The notes beneath the pieces are model-generated. The model had not been told where the DNA came from. It worked only from the letters and a program-made list of their open reading frames with translations, and did no database searches. The position numbers were made by a program, and so were the translations under genes. From contig NC_089272.1 of assembly GCF_963678975.1 (NCBI RefSeq), positions 8,786,408 through 8,850,407 on the forward strand: 64,000 nucleotides of DNA, given 5' to 3'. Shown here one piece after another: positions 52,709 to 64,000 of this stretch (the stretch's first letter is position 1; each line of letters starts with the position of its first letter). This stretch comes from Dysidea avara (taxonomy: Eukaryota; Porifera; Demospongiae; Dictyoceratida; Dysideidae).

Positions 52709-55700
52709 ATGTCGAAAGAAGGTCACAGAGAGCTGTTCGAAAAGTTCTGCAGAACGAAGTATTTTGATCACACCACTACAAGCAAGACAGTATCAGAGGA
52801 GAAGGCTAAGAAAATCATTGACGTTCTGAATGGAATTGAAAGAAGCTCGGTTTCAAACTCCTTCAAATTCTGGGTTATTAAAACGAAGAAGTTACTTTAT
52901 TCAAAGAGTAAGAAATGATGGTTTTTTGTGCCTCTCTTCACAAAACTATATTACAGAATGATAATGACAAAACAGTCTTTGGTAATCATCGCATAGTGGC
53001 AACAGCTGAGAAGTTTTATGATATATTAGAGCATGTGAACTCAACGGAAAATGGGCATGTAGGCTACAAGAAAACGCTTGCAGAGGTATGGGAATTGTGT
53101 ATGCTGTCATATTATTAAAGTGTCACCAAGTTTTATGGTCACTGAGACTGCATAATATAGTGAAGATGGGGTGGTCCTATGTTTATAATATAGCCACGCT
53201 TAATTTAATTTTGTAACTAAACATGTGAGCCCATTCCTTGGAGTACTGAGTTGGAAATAATACTGAGATAATAAAAGAAATCATTACGTGTGTGCAATGC
53301 AGGCTCTTGCTGAGATGATCAACTAATGTTTTAGCCTATTGTGGAAGTAGTTTTGGGAATATAGTGCTACACAGTAGAAAATTGAGCAAAGAAATCAATT
53401 TGAACAGTGAATATACTGACTACAAGTGCTTATATTCACAGCCATAACTTCAGAAGAGTTTGAAAATTTGGTTTGGATGTTGACCATAATATATTGGCAT
53501 ATATCTATCAGGGATATAACGAATTGGTTAAAATAATAAAATAGTAATGGTTAATTCCAGATGAGTTAGCTAGCTGCATGGTGCTTGGTTTTTAGAAGTA
53601 GCACAACATCAACTTGTTTCTGATTGCACTAGTGTGTTAACTGTTCTTGTTATGGCATAGCTATGTTATACACATTTGGCTATGACTGCTTTATTAGAGT
53701 GTCTTGATTTCAATACTTAAAGATATAGGAGTGCAGTTCCCATTGTTTTGTTTTCAACAGCAGCTGACTGCAATTAAAGGACATAATTGTGTGGCTCTGA
53801 AGTGTGGCATGTATGTGTTCTGATTGTTTAAGAGTGTGGTCCAGTCATGTCATTGTATCATTGAAGCTACATGTATTGTATCTGTCAGTAGTTTAAATGT
53901 CAAATAGTTGTTTGACTTGTTCTTCTAAGGAAAGTGTCTATACAGAAATTTAACACCTTATTATTATGGTTTCCTTGCATGAAGGAGATGATCATGTAAT
54001 ATAACAGAAAACAGACACTTGTCAGAACCAGAAAGGTTTATTCGTGAGTTTGTTATTGTGGTGGCCATGTACTGCTTGCTTTGGTTTGGCCTCTGACGTT
54101 GTGACAAGTCAGACAGACAGTCAGGCAGACAAAAAAATGGGTTTTGACGATTTTTTAAAATACAGGATTGATGTTTGATACACTAAGACTATTCAAAACT
54201 CATTTTCATCTCATATTTGTATGGTTTTCAACTACAACATTCTGAGAGGTGCCATTTATTTTCTTTAGTATTTGATTGCAGTACCTATTTCACACTTTGC
54301 CCACTTTTGTTTGTATGTCTAATTATATTTCCCGGCATTCTTAAGTATGTGTATTTAACAAACTTGCCCACAATTATCATAATTTCTAATTGTGTTACTA
54401 TTGTAGGTCCAAAGAATGTATGAAGGTTTGCCAAGGGAGACAGCTCAATATTTTTGTAGCACATGCCATATTTGCCAGCTGAAGCAGCCACAGAATTGTA
54501 CTGCTCCTTTGAAGCCAATCATTTCATCAGGATTTTTAACACATTGTCAGGTTTGTTGTGGGAGAGAATATAATTTACATAGAGGATTATTCACTCTTGC
54601 TTATTTTAGATTGATTTGATAGATATGAGGCACATGCCAGATGATTCTTATTGCTGCATTGCACATTACATGGACCACTGGTCAAAGTTTCACATGCTAT
54701 GGCCACTGATAAACAAGAGTGCCATTGAAGTAGCTAGTGGGCTTGTGCACAAGGTTTTCCCATATTTTGGGCTCCCCAAAATATTGCAGTCAGATAATGG
54801 AAGGGAATTTGTTAATGAAGTTATTAGAGAGATATTGAAGTCGTGGCCAGGAGAAGTGACAATAATCAATGGTAGACCTCACCATTCACAGTCACAAGGT
54901 TTAATTGAAAAGGGCAACCATCTTGTAGAAATGCAGTTGCAAGCATTTAAATGTGAGCACAAGGATTCCAACTGTGTATCTTGGACTGACTAGCTGCCAT
55001 GTATTCAATGTAAGTACTAGTATGAGCCCAACTAATATGTAATGTGCCCTTGCAGATAATTTAAATGTTCAAGTGTGTCGCACTTTAAAACAAAGCCCAT
55101 ACGAAGTGGTGTTTGGCCAGCCACCAAGGTTAGCCCCATTTGCTGAACTTCCCGAAGGAGTTGACCATTGTATAATGGAAGAGAATTTAACTGATCTTAT
55201 CAAAGATGGTTAGTGGTTCAATAGTGATGTAAAAAAATCAAGTGGCACTTTCAACTAGATGATGTGTCACTGCTATTTGATGAATTACCACCAACTGTGT
55301 TTCCACCAACATCTAGTTCAAGGATATCACCACAACAACTGAGTAGAAGTACATCACCACCATCTAGCTTAATGATGTCACCACGGCGACTAAGTAGAAG
55401 TTAATCACCCCCATCTAGTTCAAGGATGTCACCACAGCGACCAAGTAGTAGTGCATCACCACCATCTATCTCAAGGCGACCAAGTAGAAGTACATCACCA
55501 TCTATGTCACCACAGCGACCAAGTAGAAGTGCATCACCACTATCTAGCTCAAGGATGTCACCACAGCAAACATGTCAAAGTGTGCCACCACTGTTACCTG
55601 ACAAACCATTGTCAAATCAAATTGTATCTCCTATAGCATCTCCTACTGATGATACGTCATCACCATCTGATCACATGGAGTCGGAGTCTCAGAGGTACAA

Positions 55701-56558
55701 ATCATTACCAATTTTGTGTAGACTGCTATAGCTTTTTTGACCAGTGAAACCTCCTAGTTATAACTACACAAGCCATGTATAAATACATTCTGTGGGATCA
55801 AGGTTTTTTCATATCAAGAAGTGAAAATGTTTAGTTTCAGTGAAAATCTTTGTCCTTATTGTGTGAGGCCTATATTTCTTTTATCAAGTTGTTTAAGCAT
55901 GGAGGTTTTGTTATAACTGTAGTGTTTGGTGTTCTGTCTATGTGATTTCAGCAATGCCCTTATGTTTATAGCAATATGTTATTATTCTGTTAGCAAAAAC
56001 ACAGTGAAAAATCATATGATCACCTCACTACTTGTGATCGCCATAAGGCAATTCGGGAGGCAGCAGACTTAGAGTACCGAAAGAATGCTGAAAGAATGAA
56101 ATTGCAGTATGCAAAAGTTAATCATTGTTCAGTTAAACATTGTAGACAAAACTTATGTGCATGCATTGGTTTGACATCCAGGTCAATAGTATGGTGTTCA
56201 CATGCATTTACGTAGTATAGTGCATCAATAGAAGTCAATGCCTTGTGATAATTATAATCCTGTGAAGAAAATATATATATATTTTTGTTTATTTAGAACC
56301 ATTGAATGACTATTGCCATTCCTGTGGAATGATTGGTTTGGTGGATGATGATACAACTCCCTTGGTGAGCTCTAGTTACATTAACGAATCTTGTATTTAT
56401 GTGTGTGAACTCTGTAGGTCAGGTGCAATAGTTGCTCATGGGGGGGTACCACAGACAGTGCTAAGAGGCATGAAGTGACAATCTCACAGGACGAAAACAG
56501 TTTTAACTTTGTAGGGCCATGCTGTTCAAAGAATTGGCCTGTGTTTGTGTATAGCTAA
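52709..56558 (+). CDS. Integrase (DDE, KRBA2/SCAND3-like), spliced, damaged
   Basis: Exons on the plus strand: 52709 to about 53082 (MSKEGHRELFEKFCRTKYFD; HRIVATAEKFYDILEHVNS; one frame disturbance near 52910), 54409-54549 (zinc-binding CSTCHICQLKQ), 54611 to about 55009 (integrase core: IDLIDMRHMP with the first Asp, LQSDNGREF with the second, GLIEKGN with the Glu), about 55056-55209 (SPYEVVFGQPPRLAPFAELP), a Ser/Pro/Arg repeat region (55310-55735), about 55995-56150 (RHKAIREAADLEYRKNAERM), 56297-56364 (YCHSCGMIGLVDDD) and 56418-56558 (RCNSCSWGG, then CCSKNWPVFVYS stop). The core resembles the integrases of vertebrate KRBA2 and SCAND3, themselves transposon-derived. It should cut and join transposon ends. 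A TAG replaces a conserved Trp codon near 54992 (WTD, stop, LPCIQ), so this copy is probably dead. Exon limits are by eye. Confidence 0.75.
53683..53706 (-). repeat. Single CTCTAATAAAGCAGTC motif
   Basis: ATGACTGCTTTATTAGAGTG is the complement of the ACTCTAATAAAGCAGTCAT variant seen at 51345. It lies in an intron of the integrase gene. Confidence 0.65.
55310..55600 (+). repeat. Minisatellite coding for SPQRPSRS-type repeats
   Basis: Five to six imperfect copies of a unit built on TCACCACAGCGACCAAGTAG and ATCACCACCATCTAG. In frame it gives MSPQRPSSSASPP and RRPSRSTSPSMSPQ words, an arginine-serine-proline linker between the integrase core and the C-terminal zinc module. One early unit contains a stop. 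Confidence 0.8.
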
Positions 56559-58138
56559 CTGCTGTATTGGAGCTAATTCCAAGTTAAAATTGTAACTTTG
56601 TCACAAGCTGAATTTGAATATTAAAAAATCAATTAGATCTATACTGAATATAAATATTGTGTTCTAGCTAGTACATCAGGGGCGTGGTGTTGGATGTGTG
56701 CTCCATGCAGGAACTTGATCAGACAGAATGCACCTTATCCAATCCAACTGCAGAGTACGCAAAAGAACCTTGGAGGGAGAGATAGTCAATACAGAGAAAG
56801 CGGAACCGTCTTGACCCATGTTCCTTGTAGTAAACATATAGCTATCAAGGGGCTTATTAAAGTTATATAAAAGAAAATGAAAAAATTGGATCACATTAGA
56901 CCATTAGAATCATTAATAACCAGGCGTAAACACGATAATTATTGGTAGCATCATTTGCAATCCATGCCATCTATATACTAATCTGTGGGCAGAGCAGTAA
57001 ACTTCCCAATCTGTGGGGCTTATTACACCTCTCTGAAAGCAGCCATAATACGCACTTGATCAGCCAAGAACGTAACGGCGGTACACTGAATGGACCAGAA
57101 TCCAAAGAGTTCATAAAATGCGCAGCTCTTACGGTAGTTCACAAATTGCGTAACAATTTATAAATTGTTGCGCATTTTATGAATTCACAAAATGCGCAGC
57201 GAAATTTATAAACTGCACAAATTCACAGATTACGCCTAACAATAATGCGATGATTTCTTGCGCGTTACAAGCAATTAATAAAACGATGCGCTAAAAAAGG
57301 TATGTCCGAATCCCCAGGGGTTCCCCCGTGTAGACACTATGCCTTCACCGCCAACGAAAATATTAGACACAATTCTATATTTAGCTACCCTACACTACTC
57401 ACGTGATAGTGCATTTTTCGAATCTAAAGACAGATGACCCGCTCAAAGTGACTTCGCAAGAGTCGCAACTCAGAAGTGACAAGTGATATGCAATGATGCT
57501 ACAAACCTACGAGGTGATAAAGTGTTAAATGGACCAACTTTATTTTCCCGAGTTAATCACACTGGATCTTCGTACAGTGTTGTGGCATACCAGTTTAATT
57601 TTTTCCACTTTGTCAGTCAGTCAGTCAGATGATTCGTCACAAGCTTACAAATTCTGCTAACGGGAAAGGTATAGAATTGGGATTTCGTGCCAATGCATGG
57701 CGTTTGAATTTCGCCGGCTGAAGTGAGTGAGCTCGTCATACTATGCCAGTGTGCTAGGACTGCAGCACAGACTGTGGCTGACGTAAGTAACTGTGACATT
57801 GCGGCATTGTATTTGTATTTGTACTAAAATATTCACAATATAGTTCTACTGGATTATGGACGAATTTGTTGGAGTAGACTCTACAGTTGTGGCACGTGCG
57901 ATGATGCTCGACGAAAATATTTCCACTGATAAGTGATAGCTGGTAGCAATCAGTAATGAAGTAGTTATGTAGATTAGCTGTAATAATACGACACCATATG
58001 TTGGCTAGCCCATCATTGGGTCATTAGCCTTTTGTGCAATTATGAACAATGTCGAGTGTTTTGTGGGGGATGCCTGCCCCCCCTCCCCCCCCCCCCCCCC
58101 CCCACCACCGTCTGGCTAGCTACGCCCCTGAGTCCAAG

Positions 58139-58694
58139 TTGACCTGTATCCGTACTGCGCCGTCCGACTTGAAGGTCACTGTGTAGCTATTAATTCACGT
58201 CACCAGTTGATGTTCGCTCGACAGTTAAGTGCGAGAACATACTGTTGAAAAGGCTCTCTTCTATTCAGGATACAGAGGAATGCATCAAAGTTAACCACCT
58301 AGTAAACCACACGATGAATAAAGAATGGTACTAAGAGTATGCGGTAGGTAGACCGTCTATACGTATTTATACAGATTGACGCGCGTTTATACGTTACAAG
58401 CGCGCGGTAGGAGAGTAAAGGAAATCGCTCTTTTTAACACTGTTGATGACTGGATGATATGTCTATATCTATCCTTGGATAGTGTCTCACAGAGTAGTAA
58501 ACCTTGCGTTCCGCGTGTGGCCCCATACTGCAGTATACTGTCCATTTGCAGAGTGCCAGACGAGGTATAAGACTGAATCGTGACATGTTGTATTAAAGAT
58601 GGTTAGTCTGTTATAGCAATGCACATCGGCTGTTTTTTGTTAACAGCTACCAACCAATCGAACCTCAAAATTGCTGATTCTGATCAACTAATTA
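58139..58694. other. No gene recognised
   Basis: Sequence to the right of the hAT target duplication. A 64-codon open stretch at 58376-58570 has no recognisable similarity. Nothing else supported. Confidence 0.3.
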
Positions 58695-59399
58695 ATAGTC
58701 CAGTCATTTTACTGTTTAACCTTTAAATAATTGCAACAAAAACAGTTTCAATTGTTTCTGGTACAGAAAAATGTGCTTTACAACATATCAAAAGTCTCGG
58801 TGAGTCTCGTGAGGGGCAAGTGCTTTTTTGTGACCTTTTTATAGCCATTTTTAGATATTTTCAGTTCTACTTCATCTGTGCATTATCCAAACCACTCAAA
58901 TTGGGTACAAAATGATTGGTCTTACCGTAAGCAACAATTTGATACTTGTTTGGTGTCCATAGCTTAATCTGTTTCAAAGTTATAACCATTTTACCTGTCA
59001 CTTTAGTTTCGCCCACGCATATAATTGAATTTTGTTAAAGCAATTTCTTTCTGGATTAATGATACTTTAACCATGGCAGGAGACAAGTTTTCACAACAGA
59101 GGGTCATGATGAAACTTTATATGTATTTGTTACCATGGAAACCATAAGTGTGTACTTTTGTACAGTTATTGTGATAATTATTGTAAGATATCAACAACAC
59201 TTCAGATGATATGCATTACGGAAGATGTACACAACTGAGTCTAAAGTAGAATGAGTGCAATACAAATATATTTACTCATATCTTCATCATTATCATCATC
59301 ATCATCATTGCTTTTGATTACTTCTGAATTAGTACATCCCGACTCTCTGTATTTGCCATAAGCAACAGAAAACGTTTTGCTTACTTATTAATTTATTTT

Positions 59400-59790
59400 T
59401 ACTGTGCAGACAGCAATTGCCGATGCACCCAGGGAGTGAAAGACATCACATTTACACAAAACATACAGCAAATGATTAGATAGACAATAAGCAATTGGTA
59501 AATGTATCTACGTATGTTTTTTGATTCTATGAGACAGCTACTGGTAACCTGTTCCAATCTTTGATTGTTCTCGAAAATAAAGTGTTGGTAATAATTGGAC
59601 CGTATACTGGGTTGGAAAAATTGGTGAGTGTGGTGGTGTCTGGTGGATTACTGATTTGACAAGAAATTTGGTGGAACAGATAATCCTGATAAGTTGTTGA
59701 TCCCTTCATAAAATGTTTGCAGTTGATCAATTCTTTGTCTAGATTCGAGTGACGGCCAATCTAAATCTCTAGTAATTATAAATCAATAAC
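59400..59790 (-). pseudogene. LINE ORF2 C-terminal fragment
   Basis: The minus strand encodes LDWPSLESRQRIDQLQTF and NPVYGPIITNTLFSRTIKDW then NRLPVAVS, the tail of a CR1-like ORF2, with one frame change. Inserted between the arms of the inverted-repeat element. Confidence 0.65.
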
Positions 59791-59879
59791 ACTGGTAAGT
59801 CTATTAGATAGTACACTCAGCCCGACAGTCACATCTAGTTATGCTATCATGCCAGTCTGGAGTCTCAGTCTACTTTTTC

Positions 59880-60410
59880 TTCCAATAAATGTGCAAAAAA
59901 GCTGAACATCAAGGCTATAAATGAGTAATTGGGTCCTTTCTCTGCATGCATTCCTTGGCTGTGATACTACCTCACACCTGTATGGTATCGTAAAGTGCAC
60001 ATATCCATCAAGTCATTTGAGAACAAGCCAAACCTGTAATGTTAAAGAGTCAGCTACCCCTGAAGAAATTTCCGTTGCAGAACAAACATTAGATATTTTG
60101 TACAATTTGACACCTGGTGAGTCACTAAAATTCTGTGCCACAAACATATCAACAAAACTTTGCCACAAACGCATCTTTTACCCATCCATACAAAATGCTA
60201 AGTTTATTTTCAAATATTTGAGTGAAAAGGTAGCTGTGGCAAAATGAACCCCCTACAATGGGCATGAAACTCCATTACTTTCTGATTTACCACAAGCACC
60301 AAGTGAGGCTGACTTTAGCTGGCAGTATGAAGTGTACAACTGCACATGCAAGAAGCACAATGTGAAATGCTCTGTTGCTTATGGGAAGGCCAGGATGTAC
60401 TAATTCAGAA
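59880..60410 (+). pseudogene. Remnant of a transposon-type protein
   Basis: Two frames (change near 60245) encode SLHAFLGCDTTSHLYGI, ATPEEISVAEQTLDILYN, then PQAPSEADFSWQYEVYNCTC and KKHNVKCSVAYG. This LHAFxGCDTT plus Cys-rich tail layout recurs in predicted proteins of many invertebrate genomes and seems to belong to mobile elements; I cannot name the family with confidence. It is probably the former coding content of the surrounding inverted-repeat element. Confidence 0.5.
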
Positions 60411-61112
60411 GTACTTGAAAACAATTCTACTTTAAACTTGCACCAACTCAGTTGTGTACATCTTCTGTAATGCATATCATCTTAAGTATTGTTCATATCT
60501 TACAATAATTACAATAACTGTACAAAAGTATGTACTTATGTGTTTCCATGCCAACAAATACATCTAAGGTTTCATCATGACCCTCTGTTGTGAAAATGTG
60601 TCTCCTGCCATAGTTAAAGTATCATTAATCCAGAAAGAAATTGCTTTAAACAAAATTCAATTATATGCGTGGGCAGGACTAAAGTGACAGGTAAAATGGT
60701 TATAACTTTTGAACAGATTAAGCTATGGACACCAAACAAGTATCACATTGTTCCTTATGGTAAGACCAATCATTTTATACCCAATTTGAGTGGTTTTGAT
60801 AATGCACAGATGAAATAGAACTGAAAATCACTAAAACTGGCCATAAAAGGTCACAAAAAAGCACTTTCCCCTCACGAGACTCACTGAGACTTTTAATATG
60901 TTGTAGGGCACACTTTTCTGTACCAGAAACAGTTGAAACTGTTTTTGCTGCAATTAGTTAAAGGTTGACCCATTTTTTTGGCTAAAATGACTGGACTATA
61001 AAGGCTGGGAAATCCCATGACCCAGTTTATCATGTTTATGTAGCAGCAGGCCATATATGCTATAATTATCCACTATTATTATTATGTACTCCAAATAGAC
61101 GGTACCAGCAGT

Positions 61113-62027
61113 CAGTGGCGTAGCCAGGAATAAATTTTTACCAAGGCAAAGTTTATACATTGACCTAATTGAAAGGGTCTGCTTCTGACTCAACTGATTC
61201 ACAAATACTTTCAAGTATAGGTGGTACAACAATTGCAGGTTGACTCTCTGGTTGGATGAAAGAACTGTTTTCCTACATGTCATAAGTGATGCTCCAGCTT
61301 AGTTAATGCTGCAGTATACCATGATTCAATTATTAAACTAGTTAAATTGCATTCAACCAGCACAAAAAAAACTGAATTAGTCCTGAGATAGTTTGAGTGG
61401 TGCAGGCCATCCATAGCTAGACTGCAACGGAGGTCATAGTCGTGCACACTACTTTTTTATTGATTTGATGTGATATTTAAGTCAGAAATTATCTCTTTCA
61501 TATGATGTTCAACTGCATGTGCTAAGCACGTCAAGCTAGGGAATCTGGGGGCATGCTCTCTCAAGGCAAATTTTGAAAATATATGACATGTGGAAGCTAT
61601 TTTTATCGTAACTGATTTGTATGATCAATTAGCTCAATGCCATGCAGTTGACTCATTGGTACTGAAAAGTTATTTAATACAATTAACGTAAATGTAAATA
61701 ATTCAGACCAAGTAGTGTTACGAGAACGGTGGCTAATCTGTACTGAATGCTCTATTAGAGTATATTATGATGACTGCTCTATTAGAGTATCTCGATCTTT
61801 TACAAATTCAAGTAGCTGAAAAGTGGTCCAGCACTGTGTCACTGTAGGCTCTGGCCCTGCTTAGTACTACAGCCATAGATTCTATTATGTGTGATACAGT
61901 AATGCTGTCTAGTGTAAACGTTTGGGTAGACAATCAGGGGTGCCAAAACTCAGGCTTGCTCAGCCTGTTGTTGAGAATTTTTACTGAGGCAGCTGCCTCG
62001 GTTGCCTCATTGGTAGCTACGCCACTG
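61113..62027. mobile_element. hAT miniature element, CAGTGGCGTAGCC ends
   Basis: The left end CAGTGGCGTAGCCAGG and the right end GGTAGCTACGCCACTG are inverted repeats of the same kind as 51821-58130. The flanks share only GCAGT, so the 8 bp duplication is not secure. It contains a motif pair at 61745-61800. No transposase. Confidence 0.75.
61745..61800 (-). repeat. CTCTAATAGAGCAGTC motif pair, reversed
   Basis: TGCTCTATTAGAGTAT and GACTGCTCTATTAGAGTATC followed by TCGATCTTTT: complement of the motif with its full GATCGAGA lead-in. Inside the hAT miniature element. Confidence 0.85.
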
Positions 62028-64000
62028 GCAGTACGGTGTCAGTTGTGCATCACTTCAAACGTCATTAGTAAACAATGGCAATCAAGTTATTAATTTTTGT
62101 AGCTAGTTATGTCAGAAATCAACTTAGTGAATTGCTAAATTCATTAACTGACAGTGGCTACTATATCATCTAAATGTGGTCCAATGCATTTTGTAGCTGG
62201 ATGCTAAATATCAATGTTGACTTGCCGATGGGCTATTTGTACATCATTTCATATACAGTATTATGATACTTACCGAATAACCATGTTGATGAATATTAAT
62301 TTATATTACTATTGTATAGATCTCAGCAATCCATTTGGCCAAAAGATATTATTATGCAGTTTGAGGCTCTGTGATGTACAAGGAATTCATCGTATAATTA
62401 TCATAGCTACATATGAGAAAGGTATGCACTCTGTTTATACTGTGTTTTCATCATGCATATTGTATATCCGTATGAGCTACAAGAGTCAACATAAATGGAA
62501 ACTACGGTTTGAAGGATGATGTAAAGAAATCTGGATAAAACCACAGGTACATATAAACTATGATATGTTGCAAATTTATCATCTATCATTATTGTTTATT
62601 TCCTGTTCTGTATACAAGGTTACGGTATAGTCACGGGCAATCATTCAAACACCTATTGTTGGAAAAGGCCATAAAGCCAGCTGCTGTCTAGCAGCATAAA
62701 ATGTTTAAGTGCATGAGGCCAATTCAACTTCCCAAACAAGTCTTAAGAGTATAGGGATGGTGGGTCAGGATATAAATTTATTCAATCTATGAAAACGATG
62801 AGTTGTTCAGGCCATGAAACAAGATTGCCTAAATGTGAAGCCCTTTATATTAAAATATAATGTCTTCGTGTAGGTATACAGTGTAGTTCGAAACAACTAG
62901 AGCACTATACAAGGTGGATGGAGAGTAATTATACCTTCACAGTGATCCATCATCAAGGCAAGAACCACCAGAATGCTGATGTGCTGCCACCTAGCTAGAC
63001 CTGAACATCAGCCATTCAGCCATGCAAGTAAGCCAGCCTACAAAGCGCAAAGTACACAATTTACGCATATACATGCTGTTTATGTTTTAATCTATTTATC
63101 TGTTGGTGCATTACCAAAAAATAATTGATACTTGGTGGCAATTTTGGTTAATTTATCAACCTATTCATGCAGAATGTGATTATGGCTGCAAAGTGTCTGT
63201 GGTTGTGATTATGCAGGCAGTAGGTCACGACATCACAATAATTGCATGACATATGTGTACTGTACATTTTGCCGTAGAGTTTTGTTCTAGTAAACTGTGA
63301 AGTTTACCGCTATATTTATTGCCAGAAATAGTAAGTCATAGTATAGAAATAGTTTTTGAGTGCCTGGCCCCACCTAACCGCAGCAAAAGTACGGTGATTT
63401 TTGCAATAGGGCATTATTTAAAATAAATGCTAACCTTATTTTTGGGTGTCTGTGTTATTGTTGGCTGTATTAATATTCTTAATCGCTAGTAGTAAATTTA
63501 ATCAAACTTTATCATCTACAATTATGCAAGAAACCTTTACATTAAGTTTTGCAGCATGTAATTATCAATGGACTCAATTTACTTACCTAAGATCATATGT
63601 ATTATGACATCATGACCTACCCCCTGGTGATTATGGTTGTAAGTAGATAGATTACACAATGTGTTATTTGTGGTGATATTTTTTGGCTTCAGATTCACTA
63701 ACTAATTTGCAGCTAGTGTATCTACGTTAGTATATATTATGGTAGCAGTGGCATGCAGTAAGAGAAGGTGTTCCCTTTCGCCAGTGTTGCAATATTAGCT
63801 AGCATAGCACTTAAATTACTATGCATGACAGGAACTGGTGATCAACGATTATAATTGAACCTCACTACTATTGTGATAGCTTATATTTGGAGCCTTATGA
63901 AAACTGTACAAGGCAACCTAACTACTGCACTTTAATCTGCAAGTAAATAACATTAGCTACTTCAGGGTCTGACACATTTTCAATCAATCTTAATGCAAGG
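62028..64000. other. No gene recognised; weak inverted repeat
   Basis: No convincing ORF. A possible exon (about 62320-62421, between TTGTATAG and GTATGC) is not supported by any domain. An inverted pair with GTAGGTCACGACATCA (about 63220) and TGACATCATGACCTAC (about 63608) may mark a diverged element. Confidence 0.3.

Larger units (their letters stand above)
52424..57241 (+). mobile_element. Integrase-coding DNA transposon with long TIRs
   Basis: The ends TGTTAGGCG and CGCCTAACA continue into about 100 bp inverted repeats sharing AATCTGTGAATTTG, GCAGTTTATAAATT, GCTGCGCATTTTGTGAATTC and ATAAAATGCGCAACAATTTA (left 52424-52525, right 57108-57241). Flanks: ATAA on both sides if ends are TG..CA, or AATAAT if the ends are GTTAGG..CCTAAC. 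It encodes a spliced DDE integrase. The TGTTA terminus with a 4 bp duplication would fit Ginger-type elements; a 6 bp duplication would fit IS3EU-type. Confidence 0.8.
51821..58130. mobile_element. hAT-ended element carrying an integrase element and a MULE-like insertion
   Basis: The left end CAGTGGCGTAGCC is split: CAG at 51821-51823, then a 414 bp insertion, then CAG again as part of its target duplication and TGGCGTAGCC from 52247. The right end is GGCTAGCTACGCCCCTG. The 8 bp duplication AGTCCAAG (51813-51820 and 58131-58138) is perfect. Long G or C runs lie by both ends (52258-52300, 58078-58103). It has no hAT transposase; the coding content is the integrase element at 52424-57241. 57245-58075 shows no gene. 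Confidence 0.85.
58695..60997. mobile_element. Inverted-repeat element, TAGTCCAGTCATTTTA ends
   Basis: Arms of about 560 bp: 58695-59250 and 60445-60997 are similar inverted copies (TAGTCCAGTCATTTTA, AACAGTTTCAA, CTCACGAGACTCACTGAGAC, AATTTGAGTGGTTT, GAGGGTCATGATGAAA, GTACACAACTGAG). The centre holds a LINE fragment (59400-59790) and a transposon-protein remnant (59880-60410). Flanking TA or TAA may be the target duplication. Confidence 0.75.

Noticed and set aside
58078-58103. Poly-C run as a special structure
   Set aside because: G/C runs also flank the other hAT ends here (24708, 32620, 52285) and are prone to sequencing slippage; nothing more can be claimed.
61900-62600. Host exon around 62320-62421
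   Set aside because: Splice-like borders and an open frame exist, but no second exon in phase or domain could be found.

Overview
The window looks like a transposon-saturated, AT-rich stretch of an invertebrate animal genome. GT-AG introns, PHD and SWIM finger proteins, CR1/L2-like LINEs, hAT, Mutator-like and pogo-like DNA elements, one BEL/Pao fossil, one Ty3/gypsy fossil and TTAGGG-type repeats inside one element all fit an early-branching marine metazoan. My best guess is a demosponge, but that is inference from style, not from a marker gene.

Layout. 1-1690: Ty3/gypsy fossil cut by the window edge. 1915-2950: LINE remnant whose 5' part is inverted. 3100-4332: miniature elements, one carrying a tRNA-like and a telomere-like module. 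4671-6524: the one confident host gene, an intronless F-box/leucine-rich-repeat gene. 7142-8166: a miniature element, a reverse-transcriptase fragment and a tandem repeat. 8261-16707: a large Mutator-like (MULE) transposon with about 2.1 kb terminal inverted repeats and a spliced ZSWIM-type transposase gene on the minus strand. 16727-25403: a reverse-transcriptase C-terminal fragment with a 73 bp transposon at its stop codon, then a LINE with PHD-finger ORF1 and EN-RT ORF2 broken by a 3.3 kb palindromic element and a hAT-like element. 25755-47505: a nest in which a LINE fragment holds a BEL/Pao fossil (25998-47026), which holds at least six further insertions, some holding their own. 47505-51594: LINE tails, miniature elements and a weak candidate host gene. 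51821-58130: a hAT-ended element holding a 4.8 kb integrase-coding element and, across its left edge, a 414 bp element. 58695-62027: another inverted-repeat element and a small hAT. 62028-64000: no recognised gene.

The genes act mainly for the elements that carry them: transposase, integrase, RT and endonuclease. Many insertion joints are readable because target-site duplications are perfect: 8 bp for hAT-like, 9 bp for two MULE-like families, 4-6 bp for the integrase element. The order of events can therefore be worked out. Two recurring signals cut across families: a CTCTAATAGAGCAGTC motif found inside several otherwise different elements, and a similar PHD finger in a LINE ORF1 and in the MULE transposase.

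All coordinates of exons and element ends were read by eye. Percent identities were not computed.
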